A stretch of DNA of 15,243 bases from CAG-303 sp034172985 (GCA_034172985.1 JAXFDY010000179.1:1-15243); one strand, 5' to 3'. Shown: positions 6,409 through 14,111, counted from the stretch's first letter. Numbers and translations are program-made. The notes: generated from the sequence alone by a model not told the origin.

Positions 6409-7218
6409 TCAGGCATTTATCATTGCTTCTGTCATTTTCATTGCACGGTAATTCTCTTTTACATCATGCACTCTTATAAAAGAACAGCCTTTTTCCACTC
6501 CAAGAACGGTAGTTGCCAATGTTCCCTCTACTCTTTCATCAACCGGAAGATTTAAGGTAAGGCCAATCATAGATTTTCTGGATGTTCCAAGCAGAATCGG
6601 ATATCCCAGTTCATGAAGCCGTTCCAGATGCTTCATGACTTTTAAATTATCCTCCAGTGTCTTACCAAAACCAATCCCCGGATCAGTAATGATACATTCT
6701 TTTCGCAATCCTGCATTGATTCCCAGCTGAATCGATTCTCTCAAATCATCCAGCACATCCTGCATCAGATTCTGATAAGGATGATATTCCAGATTTCTGT
6801 TATGCATCAGACAACATGGAATCTGAAAACCGGCTGCTATATCCGCCATCTTCTCATCACCCTTAAATCCCCAGATATCATTTATCATCCCGGCCCCGGC
6901 CTCTACTGCTGCTTTTGCTACTTTTGCCTTATAAGTATCAATCGATACAGGGATATCAAATTGTTTTCTTACAGCTTCAATGTACGGAACGACTCTTTCT
7001 ATTTCTTCTTCTTCTGTCACCTTGATATAGCCGGGTCTTGTAGATTCCCCACCGATATCGATAATCTCAGCCCCCTCCTGAATCATCTGTTCTGCATGTG
7101 CCAAAGCCCGATCCATACTGTTCCATTTTCCACCATCCGAAAACGAATCAGGTGTTACGTTTAAAATCCCCATAATATGGCTTTTCTGCAAATCAAATTC
7201 TTTATTATTTATCCTCAT
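6409..7218 (-). CDS. folP: Dihydropteroate synthase (FolP), 269 residues
   Basis: Joins 6-hydroxymethyl-dihydropterin pyrophosphate (made by FolK) to p-aminobenzoate, giving 7,8-dihydropteroate; the sulfonamide target. TIM-barrel motifs in order: MGILNVTPDSFSDGG (16-30), IDIGGESTRPG (53-63) with the Thr-Arg-Pro loop, SIDTYK (92-97), MINDIWG (111-117), MHN (138-140), DPGIGFGKT (179-187), GTSRKS (211-216) and the C-terminal RVHDV (249-253). All the residues normally essential appear present. Length is typical. The start ATG lies inside folC (14-base overlap), with GGAGACGAAAAA ahead of it, so translational coupling to folC is likely. It lies between folC and the DUF5050 gene in one minus-strand unit. 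Confidence 0.97.
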   Translation of the reverse strand: MRINNKEFDLQKSHIMGILNVTPDSFSDGGKWNSMDRALAHAEQMIQEGAEIIDIGGESTRPGYIKVTEEEEIERVVPYIEAVRKQFDIPVSIDTYKAKVAKAAVEAGAGMINDIWGFKGDEKMADIAAGFQIPCCLMHNRNLEYHPYQNLMQDVLDDLRESIQLGINAGLRKECIITDPGIGFGKTLEDNLKVMKHLERLHELGYPILLGTSRKSMIGLTLNLPVDERVEGTLATTVLGVEKGCSFIRVHDVKENYRAMKMTEAMINA

Positions 7219-8512
7219 TTTTTCGTCTCCTATTCTTCATTACTGCCTCACGGACATATTTCAGATATGACAAAGAACCAAAGCTAATAATAGCGGAACC
7301 TTTTCCATCTGAGGAAGTCAGCTCCTCTGCTTTTTTGTATGCCTGAGCTACCGCCTGTTCTACTGTATCGAAAGAGGTGGCACTGCCTCCTGCGTGTCTG
7401 ATGCATTCCGCAAGCACTTCCGGTTCCAATGCCCTTTTTCCTTCCGCTCTCACAGTATATATATTATCTGCTAAATCATAAGTATTTTCAACTACTTTTT
7501 TATAATCTTTATCAGAAAACACACCCATAATAAAAATAATATGATAATCCTTCAAAAGGAGCTCAATCGTTTCCCTCAAGCGCATAGCAGCATCAGGATT
7601 GTGTGCTCCATCCAGAAACACAATGGGATTTTCTTTCTGAATCATTTCAAACCGTCCCGGTATCACAGTTTTTTCCAAGCCCCTCCTGATTGCTTCCTCA
7701 GAAATAAAATATCCCTGTTCTCTCAGGATTCTGGCTGCTTCAATCCCGACAGCAGCATTTTCAGTCTGATACTTTCCCGGCATGGAGATTTTATATGTTT
7801 TAGAATAAGTAAATATCTGTCCATATACATCCGCATGTACTACATGAATACGGCTTTTATCTACGATTCGAAGGGAACTGTTTTTTTCCTTTGCCTGATT
7901 CACAACGGTATCAGTAACCTCATTCGATTGGGCTATCATGACAGATGGAATATTATTTTTTATAATTCCGGCTTTACATACAGCTATTTTCTCCAGCGTA
8001 TTTCCTAAATATGCCGTATGGTCCATGCTAATGGATGTAAGAATACTGAGAACAGTGGTGTTTGTCACATTAGTCGCATCTGTACTTCCTCCCAGTCCGC
8101 ATTCCACCACAGCAAAATCACATTGTTCGGTGGCAAAATATTCATATGCCAAGGCCGTTTCAAGTTCAAATACAGTAGGAAGACATCCCTCCCTGTCAGC
8201 CTGATCCATCCATGGCTTCATTTTAATTACCAGATGATCAAATTCCTCCCCGGTAATTTTCTTTCCGTTGATGGTGAGATTTTCCCATTTTTCAAATACC
8301 GCCGGAGAATTATATCTTCCTACTTTGTATCCGGCTTCTATCAAAATATTCGACACATATGCAGATACGGAACCTTTTCCATTTGTTCCCGCTATATGAA
8401 TAACCTTTACTTTATTCTGGGGATTTCCCATATTTACTAAAAATTTTTTCAGGTTATCAAGTCCTAAATCCCAAAAATGATTTTTAAACCCATAAAAATA
8501 TTCTTCCCACAT
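7205..8512 (-). CDS. folC: Folylpolyglutamate synthase / dihydrofolate synthase (FolC), 435 residues
   Basis: Mur-ligase-type enzyme that adds glutamate to dihydropteroate and/or extends the polyglutamate tail of folates, using ATP. Seen: an N-terminal GLDNLKKFLVNMGNPQ, the P-loop AGTNGKGSVSAY (41-52), the region RYNSPAVFEKWENLTING (in place of the more common SPHL-RERI form), ECGLGGSTDATN (Mur-ligase centre), DHTAYLGNTLEKIA, and in the C-terminal domain PGRFE and LDGAHNPDA. Length matches the family (about 420-440). ATG at 8512 follows GAGG at about 12 bases. Whether it has both activities cannot be told from sequence alone. It is the first gene of the folC-folP-DUF5050 operon, beginning 93 bases beyond the lactonase terminator region; I could not assign its promoter with confidence. 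Confidence 0.95.
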   Translation of the reverse strand: MWEEYFYGFKNHFWDLGLDNLKKFLVNMGNPQNKVKVIHIAGTNGKGSVSAYVSNILIEAGYKVGRYNSPAVFEKWENLTINGKKITGEEFDHLVIKMKPWMDQADREGCLPTVFELETALAYEYFATEQCDFAVVECGLGGSTDATNVTNTTVLSILTSISMDHTAYLGNTLEKIAVCKAGIIKNNIPSVMIAQSNEVTDTVVNQAKEKNSSLRIVDKSRIHVVHADVYGQIFTYSKTYKISMPGKYQTENAAVGIEAARILREQGYFISEEAIRRGLEKTVIPGRFEMIQKENPIVFLDGAHNPDAAMRLRETIELLLKDYHIIFIMGVFSDKDYKKVVENTYDLADNIYTVRAEGKRALEPEVLAECIRHAGGSATSFDTVEQAVAQAYKKAEELTSSDGKGSAIISFGSLSYLKYVREAVMKNRRRKNEDK

Positions 8513-8550
8513 ATTTTATTCCTGCCTCGCTATTTTTTAGCATTGAATAG

Positions 8551-8591
8551 AAAAAAGAAGCAGGCTGTCATTTACTTATAACAGCCCGCTT
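8551..8591 (-). terminator. Intrinsic terminator after the lactonase gene
   Basis: On the minus strand AAGCGGGCTGT (complement of 8581-8591) pairs over 11 bases with ACAGCCTGCTT (complement of 8558-8568), with one G-U pair and a 12-base loop. It is followed by C and six T (complement of 8551-8557). It sits 15 bases past the lactonase stop and separates that unit from folC. Confidence 0.88.
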
Positions 8592-8605
8592 GTTTTCACA
8601 TAATA

Positions 8606-9658
8606 TCATTCACTTAATTTTTTTATGACTGCACAGTTTGGAGTTTCAACCTGTACCGGTGTTCCATGCTGAACAAGAAGACCATTTTCATAATCTATGG
8701 TAAAGAAGGTAATCTCATTCGACTCATGATTTAATGATGCAATATGCTTGTCATCCGGGAAAATGCACATATTCTTCGGATAATCTCCACTAATCGGAAG
8801 AACACAATTCTTTGTCAAAAGGCCAGTCTCTTCATCTCTTGTAAAAAATGCAATACTGTTGTCACCTGCATTGGAACAGAAGATATGTTTTCCGTCATTT
8901 GATGGCTTAATTGCTGCCACTGCACTCTTATCATTAAATTTCTTACCCAGTGTGCTAATCTGCTGAATCATCTCAAAATGAGGCATTCCATCATCACTAT
9001 TGTATGTATATACATTCACACAATTCTTAAGCTGACATATCAGATAAGCATATTTTCCATCCGGGCTGAACGACATGCTTCTCGGCGATGATTCCAGTTC
9101 ACATCTCAAAATATCTACCAGCTTAATGGATCCTGTATCATGATCGAATCCATACAGTTTTACCTGATCCAGACCAACATCGCTGGCTGTAAGGAACTTT
9201 CCATCCGGTGTAATTCTTGCACAGGTGATATGCGGTCTGTAATTACGCTCTGCGATAGAACCCATTCCTTTGTGAAAGACCTCTGCCGTCATCTCACCTA
9301 CACTTCCGTCTTCATTAATTCTTACAACAGAAGCTTTTCCGTCATGATATCCGGCTGTAAAAATATATTTATCATCCGGTGTCAGACTAATATGACACGC
9401 TCTCATTCCATTGATTGAACCAAGGTTAATAAATTCCAAATCTCCATCCGGGAGAATCTTGAATGATGAGATACCCAAATCTGATACGGAATACAGAAAA
9501 TCCGAATGATTTGCCAGTCTCATATAAGAAGGATTTCCTATCTCAACTTCCTTTCGGGGAGTAAATGTTCCCTGTTCTACATCGCAATCACATATTGTAA
9601 TTCCTTTTGCTTTTCCATGAGTATAAGAACCCACATATGCCACATATTTATCTGCCAT
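8606..9658 (-). CDS. Lactonase family seven-bladed beta-propeller protein, 350 residues
   Basis: Belongs to the lactonase (6-phosphogluconolactonase YbhE/Pgl-type) family. In E. coli this family hydrolyses 6-phosphogluconolactone in the pentose phosphate pathway; the substrate here is inferred, and no other pathway gene is in the window. Seen: YVGSYTHGKAKGI (8-20), NPSYMRLA (42-49), RACHISLTPDDKY (86-98) and RPHITCARITPDGKF (141-155), followed by repeated SPDGKY / SNDGKH / FPDDKH blade motifs. RPH and CHISL correspond to the conserved family positions near the active site. No signal peptide, so cytosolic. ATG follows GGAGG closely. It has its own extended -10 promoter and a strong terminator, though read-through from lrgB, 75 bases upstream, is possible because no terminator separates them. 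Other lactones or a non-enzymatic role are alternatives. Confidence 0.88.
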   Translation of the reverse strand: MADKYVAYVGSYTHGKAKGITICDCDVEQGTFTPRKEVEIGNPSYMRLANHSDFLYSVSDLGISSFKILPDGDLEFINLGSINGMRACHISLTPDDKYIFTAGYHDGKASVVRINEDGSVGEMTAEVFHKGMGSIAERNYRPHITCARITPDGKFLTASDVGLDQVKLYGFDHDTGSIKLVDILRCELESSPRSMSFSPDGKYAYLICQLKNCVNVYTYNSDDGMPHFEMIQQISTLGKKFNDKSAVAAIKPSNDGKHIFCSNAGDNSIAFFTRDEETGLLTKNCVLPISGDYPKNMCIFPDDKHIASLNHESNEITFFTIDYENGLLVQHGTPVQVETPNCAVIKKLSE

Positions 9659-9701
9659 ATCCTACCTCCAAATATTGTCCTCAAACTTTTTCCATAGGCA
9701 T

Positions 9702-9730
9702 AGTATATCACACTATTTTGTCGTAGACAA
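9702..9730 (-). promoter_or_regulatory. Promoter of the lactonase gene
   Basis: On the minus strand TTGTCT (complement of 9725-9730) and TATACT (complement of 9702-9707) are 17 bases apart. TGA precedes the -10 box, giving an extended -10. The leader to the ATG at 9658 would be about 37 bases. Confidence 0.8.
9718..9730. promoter_or_regulatory. Palindrome over the lactonase -35 box, possible operator
   Basis: TTGTC-GTA-GACAA is a perfect 5-3-5 inverted repeat exactly covering the -35 hexamer. A repressor bound here would block polymerase. The motif is short and the regulator unknown; it begins 3 bases from the lrgB stop and is too weak and T-poor to be a terminator for lrgAB. Confidence 0.35.
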
Positions 9731-9733
9731 GTT

Positions 9734-10426
9734 TTAAATAAATTGGGCAAACACAGATGCACCCACAACAGTGATTAATCCTGCCACTGCAATTGCCAGA
9801 CTGCTCATAGCCCCTTCTACCTCACCCATCTCCATTGCTTTTGCTGTTCCCATGGCATGACTTGCCGTTCCGATGGCAACACCTTTTGCAATGGGGTCTT
9901 CTATCCTGAAAATTTTACATGCTGTTTCTGCAAATATATTTCCCAACAAACCGGTTATAATGATGGCAGCAATCGTAATGGTGACGATTCCACCCATCTC
10001 CTCGGAAATCGCAATTCCGATTGCAGTAGTGATAGATTTTGGTAACATGGTCACATATTCTTTATGTGTCAGTCCAAACATCCATGCCAGCAGAAGCGTT
10101 CCTGATAAGCTTGCCAAAACTCCTGATAAGATTCCAAGAAGGACTGCCGCAGCATTCTTTTTCAATAATTCCATCTGCTGATATAAAGGAATAGCAAGAC
10201 AGACAGTTGCCGGTGTCATAAGATAACTGATATACTGTGCTCCCTCGTTATATGTCTCATAATCCACATGAAAAATCACCAGAAAAGCGATAACAAATAG
10301 AATGGCCAGCAGCAAAGGATTAAAAATAGCCCATTTAAACTTCCCTTTTATGATAACACCGATTTCATATCCCAGCAGTGTAATGGCTACTCCAAAAAAA
10401 GTAAATACCGAAAAAATATCACTCAT
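9734..10426 (-). CDS. lrgB: LrgB family membrane protein, 230 residues
   Basis: Partner of LrgA. In staphylococci and others LrgAB/CidAB-type pairs are linked to control of murein hydrolase activity and autolysis, and in some species to pyruvate or glycolate transport; which applies here is not known. Seen: six or seven hydrophobic helices beginning IFSVFTFFGVAITLLGYEIG, and the conserved block LLPKSITTAIGIAISEEMGG-like (MLPKSITTAIGI with EEMGG), GNIFAETACKIF, and GVAIGTASHAMGTAKAMEMGEV, all diagnostic for LrgB. ATG at 10426 follows GGAGA and overlaps the end of lrgA by 8 bases (ATGAGTGA), so the two are translationally coupled. Length is normal. An in-frame upstream extension rich in Arg and Lys lies within lrgA and is rejected. 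Confidence 0.94.
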   Translation of the reverse strand: MSDIFSVFTFFGVAITLLGYEIGVIIKGKFKWAIFNPLLLAILFVIAFLVIFHVDYETYNEGAQYISYLMTPATVCLAIPLYQQMELLKKNAAAVLLGILSGVLASLSGTLLLAWMFGLTHKEYVTMLPKSITTAIGIAISEEMGGIVTITIAAIIITGLLGNIFAETACKIFRIEDPIAKGVAIGTASHAMGTAKAMEMGEVEGAMSSLAIAVAGLITVVGASVFAQFI

Positions 10427-10832
10427 TGCTTCTTCTCTCCTTAATGATTTCCATAGCTTCTTCCTCTTGTTCTTCCTCATTCTCATTCTTCCTATGACGA
10501 ATGATAAATTGTGCTACATGCCCTGATACAGCCATAACAAAAAATGTAATCACCACAATAATTAATGCAACCGGTACCAGGATTGCTTTTAAATCCTTCC
10601 AACTGTCCAGCAGCCCTACCGCAGGCGGAATAAACATGACCGGCATGACAGCTACTAAAAACAGCCCTGTCTCTTTTACATTCTCCAATGATAACATCCC
10701 TGTTTCTAAAAGCACTAACATCAGTACCAATCCGTAAATACTGGCCGGCACAGGCAAAGGTATGAAATAGTGCAATAATTCTCCAATAAATGAAATCATC
10801 ATAATCACCATAAATTGTCTTAAGTATTTCAT
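10419..10832 (-). CDS. lrgA: LrgA/CidA family holin-like membrane protein, 137 residues
   Basis: Small holin-like protein that works with LrgB. Four predicted helices: residues 7-25, 29-46, 57-76 and 86-112. The family core is clear: FIGELLHYFIPLPVPASIYG (14-33), VMPVMFIPPAVGLLDSW (63-79). The C-terminal 25 residues are highly charged, with a Glu-rich stretch (ENEEEQEEEAMEI), a longer cytoplasmic tail than many LrgA proteins have. ATG at 10832 follows GAGAGGA; a longer frame starting further upstream would run through the promoter and is rejected. First gene of lrgAB, divergent from the subtilase gene across 141 bases. No LytSR-type regulator is in the window. Confidence 0.92.
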   Translation of the reverse strand: MKYLRQFMVIMMISFIGELLHYFIPLPVPASIYGLVLMLVLLETGMLSLENVKETGLFLVAVMPVMFIPPAVGLLDSWKDLKAILVPVALIIVVITFFVMAVSGHVAQFIIRHRKNENEEEQEEEAMEIIKERRSNE

Positions 10833-10872
10833 ATTGTGTCCTCTCTTTTTTTGTTCTCCACTCAAGTTCTTT

Positions 10873-10900
10873 ATTATATTCTTTTTATAAAAAAAATCAA
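10873..10900 (-). promoter_or_regulatory. Promoter of lrgAB
   Basis: On the minus strand TTGATT (complement of 10895-10900) and a perfect TATAAT (complement of 10873-10878) are 16 bases apart in an AT-rich setting. The leader to the lrgA ATG is about 35 bases. Confidence 0.75.
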
Positions 10901-10973
10901 TATTTTTCTTACCGGCATATCTACTTTTTTCCATGAATATCATATAGAAAACATTTCTTTCTTATTTTTAAAA

Positions 10974-12743
10974 ATGGATAATCAGAAAATAGAAAATCTT
11001 CTCAATCTTTCTTTAAATGCCACTCCTGAAGAACGTGAAAAATCACCGGATTTATCTGCCGGGTATAATTCTGCCCAAAATCTCTGGACATTGATTGTAA
11101 AATATCAAAAAAATCTTGATGTCTTACAAAAATATCCCATAACTTATATTCAGCTTTTGGGCAATTATGCCATTTTGGAGGTTCCTGAAGAGCTGATTGA
11201 TGAAATCGCTTCCCTTGAAGAAATTATTTATGTAGAAAAACCAAAAAATCTTTTTTATGGTATCACAGAAGGCAGGCAGGCTTCCTGCGTCAGTGCCGTT
11301 CAACAGCAGACATCCGGCACCGGCTCCCTGCAGCTCTTTGGCCGGGGATGTATTGTAGGCATCATTGATAGCGGTATTGATTATGCCAACCCTGTATTTC
11401 GAAATCAGGATGGCACCACAAGGATTCTGGGTATCTGGGACCAGACGATTATTGGAACCCCACCGGAAGGTTATACCATGGGAACCTATTATGACCGCTC
11501 CGCCATACAGGAAGCGCTTCAGTTTACAAACCCTGTACTGCAACAGGAAATTGTTCCCAGTATTGATTTTTCCGGTCACGGAACGGCTGTTGCTTCTATT
11601 GCTGCCGGCAATTTTTCTGAAGACCGTAATCTCAACCTTGGTATGGCGACACAAAGTGATATCATCGCAGTAAAACTCGGACAGCCTTCTGCAAATTCCT
11701 TTCCCCGCACAAGCGAATTAATGCAGGCAATTAATTTTATTGTTGAAAAATGTATTTCCTTAAATCGACCTCTTGCTCTGAATTTGAGTTTTGGAAATAA
11801 TTATGGCTCCCATACGGGTACTTCTCTACTAGAGACATTTATTAACGAAGCAGCTTCTGCCAGTCAGAACTCCATTATCATCGGAATGGGAAATGAAGGC
11901 GTCAGTGGCAGTCATACTTCCGGAAAACTGGCTGAAAACATCACTGACGTAATCGAATTATCAGTCTCTTCCTATGAGCCGTCTTTAAATATCCAGATTT
12001 GGAAAGGATATTATGATACCATGGAAGTGCGTATTGTATCACCACAGGGGAATTCCTTTGTGATTCCATCTTTCGGTCCTGCAGTTTACCGTGCCCATCT
12101 AAACAATACAGAACTATTGATTTTTTATGGAGAGCCAAATCCTTACAGTCAGTATCAGGAACTTTATATTGATTTTATTCCGACATTTTCCTATCTTGAT
12201 GCCGGACTCTGGCGCATTGAGCTGACCGGAAAAAATATTGTAAACGGAGAATACCATCTATGGATTCCTGTAGAATCTTCTTTAAACGGAAGCCGGTTTG
12301 TCAAATCTACCGTTTATGGAACATTAACCATTCCCTCTACCGCCTCCCGTGCCATTTCTGTCGCTGCCTATAATCCTCTGAACTCTTCTTATGCAGCATT
12401 TTCCGGCCGCGGGTATCCAAACGAATCTCTTCTTTCTTCCATATTAAAGCCGGACCTTGCAGCTCCAGGCGTCGATATCACCACAGCTGTTCCAGGCGGT
12501 TCATTTACCCAAAACAGTGGAACCTCCATGGCAGCGCCGTTCGTAACCGGTGCTGCTGCTATGATGATGCAATGGGGTATCATTGACAGGAATGATTCTT
12601 TCCTTTACGGTGAAAAATTAAAAGCATATCTTCTGAAAGGTGCCAGACCATTACCTGGTTTTTCATCTTTTCCGAATCCCGAAGTCGGTTGGGGAGCTTT
12701 ATGCGTAAGCGACAGCTTACCGAATGCAAAAATGCAGCTATAA
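10974..12743 (+). CDS. S8 family serine peptidase, Csp-like subtilase, 589 residues
   Basis: Subtilisin-type protease resembling the clostridial Csp group (CspA/B/C), some of which trigger spore germination by processing SleC. The triad looks complete: Asp132 in GIIDSGIDYANPVF, His202 in DFSGHGTAVASIAAG and Ser518 in SGTSMAAPFVTGAA; the oxyanion Asn307 is in GMGNEG. Residues 1 to about 95 resemble a propeptide (YIQLLGNYAILEVPEELI). The stretch of about 324-492, between NLSFGN and the Ser block, includes a beta-rich insert (about 324-448) such as VRIVSPQGNSFVIPSFGP, matching the Csp jelly-roll insert. There is no signal peptide, as in Csp proteins. ATG at 10974 is the only ATG fitting the domain start, but it lacks a Shine-Dalgarno sequence. 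The frame stays open upstream to a GTG at 10836 with no better site. Divergent from lrgA; no sleC or other germination gene is visible, so a sporulation role is inference. Confidence 0.9.
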   Translation: MDNQKIENLLNLSLNATPEEREKSPDLSAGYNSAQNLWTLIVKYQKNLDVLQKYPITYIQLLGNYAILEVPEELIDEIASLEEIIYVEKPKNLFYGITEGRQASCVSAVQQQTSGTGSLQLFGRGCIVGIIDSGIDYANPVFRNQDGTTRILGIWDQTIIGTPPEGYTMGTYYDRSAIQEALQFTNPVLQQEIVPSIDFSGHGTAVASIAAGNFSEDRNLNLGMATQSDIIAVKLGQPSANSFPRTSELMQAINFIVEKCISLNRPLALNLSFGNNYGSHTGTSLLETFINEAASASQNSIIIGMGNEGVSGSHTSGKLAENITDVIELSVSSYEPSLNIQIWKGYYDTMEVRIVSPQGNSFVIPSFGPAVYRAHLNNTELLIFYGEPNPYSQYQELYIDFIPTFSYLDAGLWRIELTGKNIVNGEYHLWIPVESSLNGSRFVKSTVYGTLTIPSTASRAISVAAYNPLNSSYAAFSGRGYPNESLLSSILKPDLAAPGVDITTAVPGGSFTQNSGTSMAAPFVTGAAAMMMQWGIIDRNDSFLYGEKLKAYLLKGARPLPGFSSFPNPEVGWGALCVSDSLPNAKMQL

Positions 12744-12756
12744 GTCACTATTTCAT

Positions 12757-12787
12757 AAAAATAGCCAGCACAATCATGCCAGCTATT
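12757..12787 (-). terminator. Intrinsic terminator of the minus-strand surface cluster
   Basis: Read on the minus strand, AATAGCTGGC (complement of 12778-12787) pairs with GCTGGCTATT (complement of 12760-12769) over 10 bases including two G-U pairs. The loop is 8 bases and the stem runs into TTTTT (complement of 12757-12761). On the plus strand the same positions give C-A mismatches and no T tract, so it is oriented to end the minus-strand operon, 9 bases past the 74-residue gene. Confidence 0.75.
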
Positions 12788-12796
12788 CTCGTCCAT

Positions 12797-13021
12797 TTAA
12801 TTAATCGGAATAAGTTCACTAAAACCGTCATCTTTCATTGACTCATCTTCCAATTCCAATGCTGGTTCTGTCGTTTCCTCCTGAACCGTTGTTGTCTCTG
12901 TAACAATACTATCTTTTTCTGTTTCTGTGCCTTTCTTATCTTTGAAGTATATAGCCGCACAAAGTATGATAATCACTACGACCACAACTGCTAAGATCCA
13001 TTCCAGTTTCTTGTTTTTCAT
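12797..13021 (-). CDS. Small single-pass membrane protein with acidic tail, 74 residues
   Basis: Not recognised. Residues 1-7 are basic (KNKK), 8-26 form one hydrophobic helix rich in Val and Ile, then comes a short basic stop (KDKKG) and a Thr/Glu-rich, low-complexity tail (TETTTVQEETTEP) ending in an acidic stretch with ELIPIN. No lipobox. The tail composition resembles an exported linker, but the KDKK after the helix argues for a cytoplasmic tail; topology is unresolved. ATG at 13021 follows AAAGGA. It begins 28 bases after the stop of the coiled-coil protein gene on the same strand and is followed by a good terminator, so it is the last gene of that transcript and may be a partner of the larger anchored protein (inference). 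Confidence 0.75.
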   Translation of the reverse strand: MKNKKLEWILAVVVVVIIILCAAIYFKDKKGTETEKDSIVTETTTVQEETTEPALELEDESMKDDGFSELIPIN

Positions 13022-13049
13022 TTCTTTTTCCTTTCTGTCTATTTATCTA

Positions 13050-14111
13050 TCATCCATCATTAGAAATCGCCTTGCGGAAATTTTCCCTGCTTTCGTTCTT
13101 CATCTCTTCAATAGCCTTATTTATATTCTCCACCGCAATTTGATATTCACTGATTAAATCTTTGTTCTCTTTTTCAAAATTTTCCATATAAGATCGATAT
13201 CCACTGAATGTCACCACATTAACATTCCCGTTTTCATATAATTGTTTCAAATAAGTATAAATCCTATATAAACTTGTATGACGCTTATTCCTAGGTGCCG
13301 CCGATTCTACTGTCAAAAAGCGCATCGCCATAGATTTCCCATAATAGTTCAAATATTTTAAATCATTTTCCAAGTCTGTATAACTATATCTGCTGCGAAG
13401 CATTCCCAGTTTCCATACCGTTCCAAACTCCATATCCTCCGCAGCATCTTTTACACTGCCTTCCAGCCATGTATAGGTATCTATCCCATACTCTGAAAAA
13501 TATTGTTTTACGCTTGAAATATCTTCTCCTCGGTCTAATACATAGGTTCTTGGAAATTCTAATCCGTTTTTCTCAAAGTATAATTTCATCTGGAACATAT
13601 ACTCTCTCCAGCTTCTCACCAAAATGTCTGCCATTCCATTATAAACAGTTTTATCCTTTTCCGTTGCAATAGCACCTTCCCAGCCCTTTTCAACCAATTC
13701 TTTATATTTCTCTATACTAATACTACCCGGCATTCCCGGCATATTGTCACTCCGAAATATAATCACTCCCGGATAACAAAACTCATCCATATAGGCAATC
13801 AAATCTCCATATACGCCTTCTTCAAAATCAGAAAAACATAGTATGACATTCGATCTCAATCCGCTATTTGTAACAAAAGCTCTTTCTGCCGACTCTAATT
13901 CTTCCTGTTTTTCAGCGATCTTCTTCGCCAATACTTCCTGTTCTTTTTCCGCCTGTTCAATCTCATGTTTCATCTGATTCAATCGAATATACTCATCACT
14001 TGCAGCCTCTATTAATAAAGATCCGGAAATACATAATAATACACCAGGAAACAGATATCGTAATATGAATTTTTTTAAATAATTATTTTGTAATAATCTG
14101 TGTTTTGCCAT
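13050..14111 (-). CDS. Membrane-anchored coiled-coil protein with degenerate polysaccharide-deacetylase-like domain, 353 residues
   Basis: I do not recognise a named family. Residues 15-36 form an N-terminal membrane anchor after a basic start. Residues 43-78 are a heptad-rich coiled coil (MKHEIEQAEKEQEVLAKKIA). From about 86 the pattern NVILCFSDFEEGVYGDLIAYMDEFCYPGVIIFRSDN, then PGMPGSISIEKYKELVEKGWEGAIAT (125-150), recalls the NodB/polysaccharide deacetylase barrel: strand with D, helix, strand, PG-x-S-x-x-x-L, G-W/H-E. The catalytic signs are missing, however: TFDD is CFSD and the HSxxH/GSHT histidines are replaced (GAIAT). A second charged helix (310-345) ends the protein. It may thus be a non-catalytic carbohydrate-binding relative, exposed outside the cell. 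Deacetylase homology is inferred by eye and moderate. ATG at 14111 has AAGGA 12 bases upstream; the peptide gene precedes it by 95 bases. Confidence 0.72.
   Translation of the reverse strand: MAKHRLLQNNYLKKFILRYLFPGVLLCISGSLLIEAASDEYIRLNQMKHEIEQAEKEQEVLAKKIAEKQEELESAERAFVTNSGLRSNVILCFSDFEEGVYGDLIAYMDEFCYPGVIIFRSDNMPGMPGSISIEKYKELVEKGWEGAIATEKDKTVYNGMADILVRSWREYMFQMKLYFEKNGLEFPRTYVLDRGEDISSVKQYFSEYGIDTYTWLEGSVKDAAEDMEFGTVWKLGMLRSRYSYTDLENDLKYLNYYGKSMAMRFLTVESAAPRNKRHTSLYRIYTYLKQLYENGNVNVVTFSGYRSYMENFEKENKDLISEYQIAVENINKAIEEMKNESRENFRKAISNDG

Noticed and set aside
10905..10973. Sporulation sigma-E or sigma-G promoter ahead of the Csp-like protease
   Set aside because: GCATATC and CATATAGA resemble half-sites, but the spacing (19 bases) and mismatches do not fit either consensus; I cannot support it.
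10836..10973. N-terminal extension of the subtilase from the upstream GTG
   Set aside because: The extra 46 residues would run through the lrgAB promoter region, show no signal-peptide logic or family match, and the GTG has no better ribosome binding site than the ATG at 10974.
11124..11654. 176-residue open frame on the minus strand
   Set aside because: It lies wholly inside the subtilase coding region, antisense to its catalytic core, and has no recognisable domain; it is a coding shadow.
12760..12787. Terminator for the subtilase on the plus strand
   Set aside because: On that strand the stem has two C-A mismatches and no following T tract; the features fit the minus strand only.
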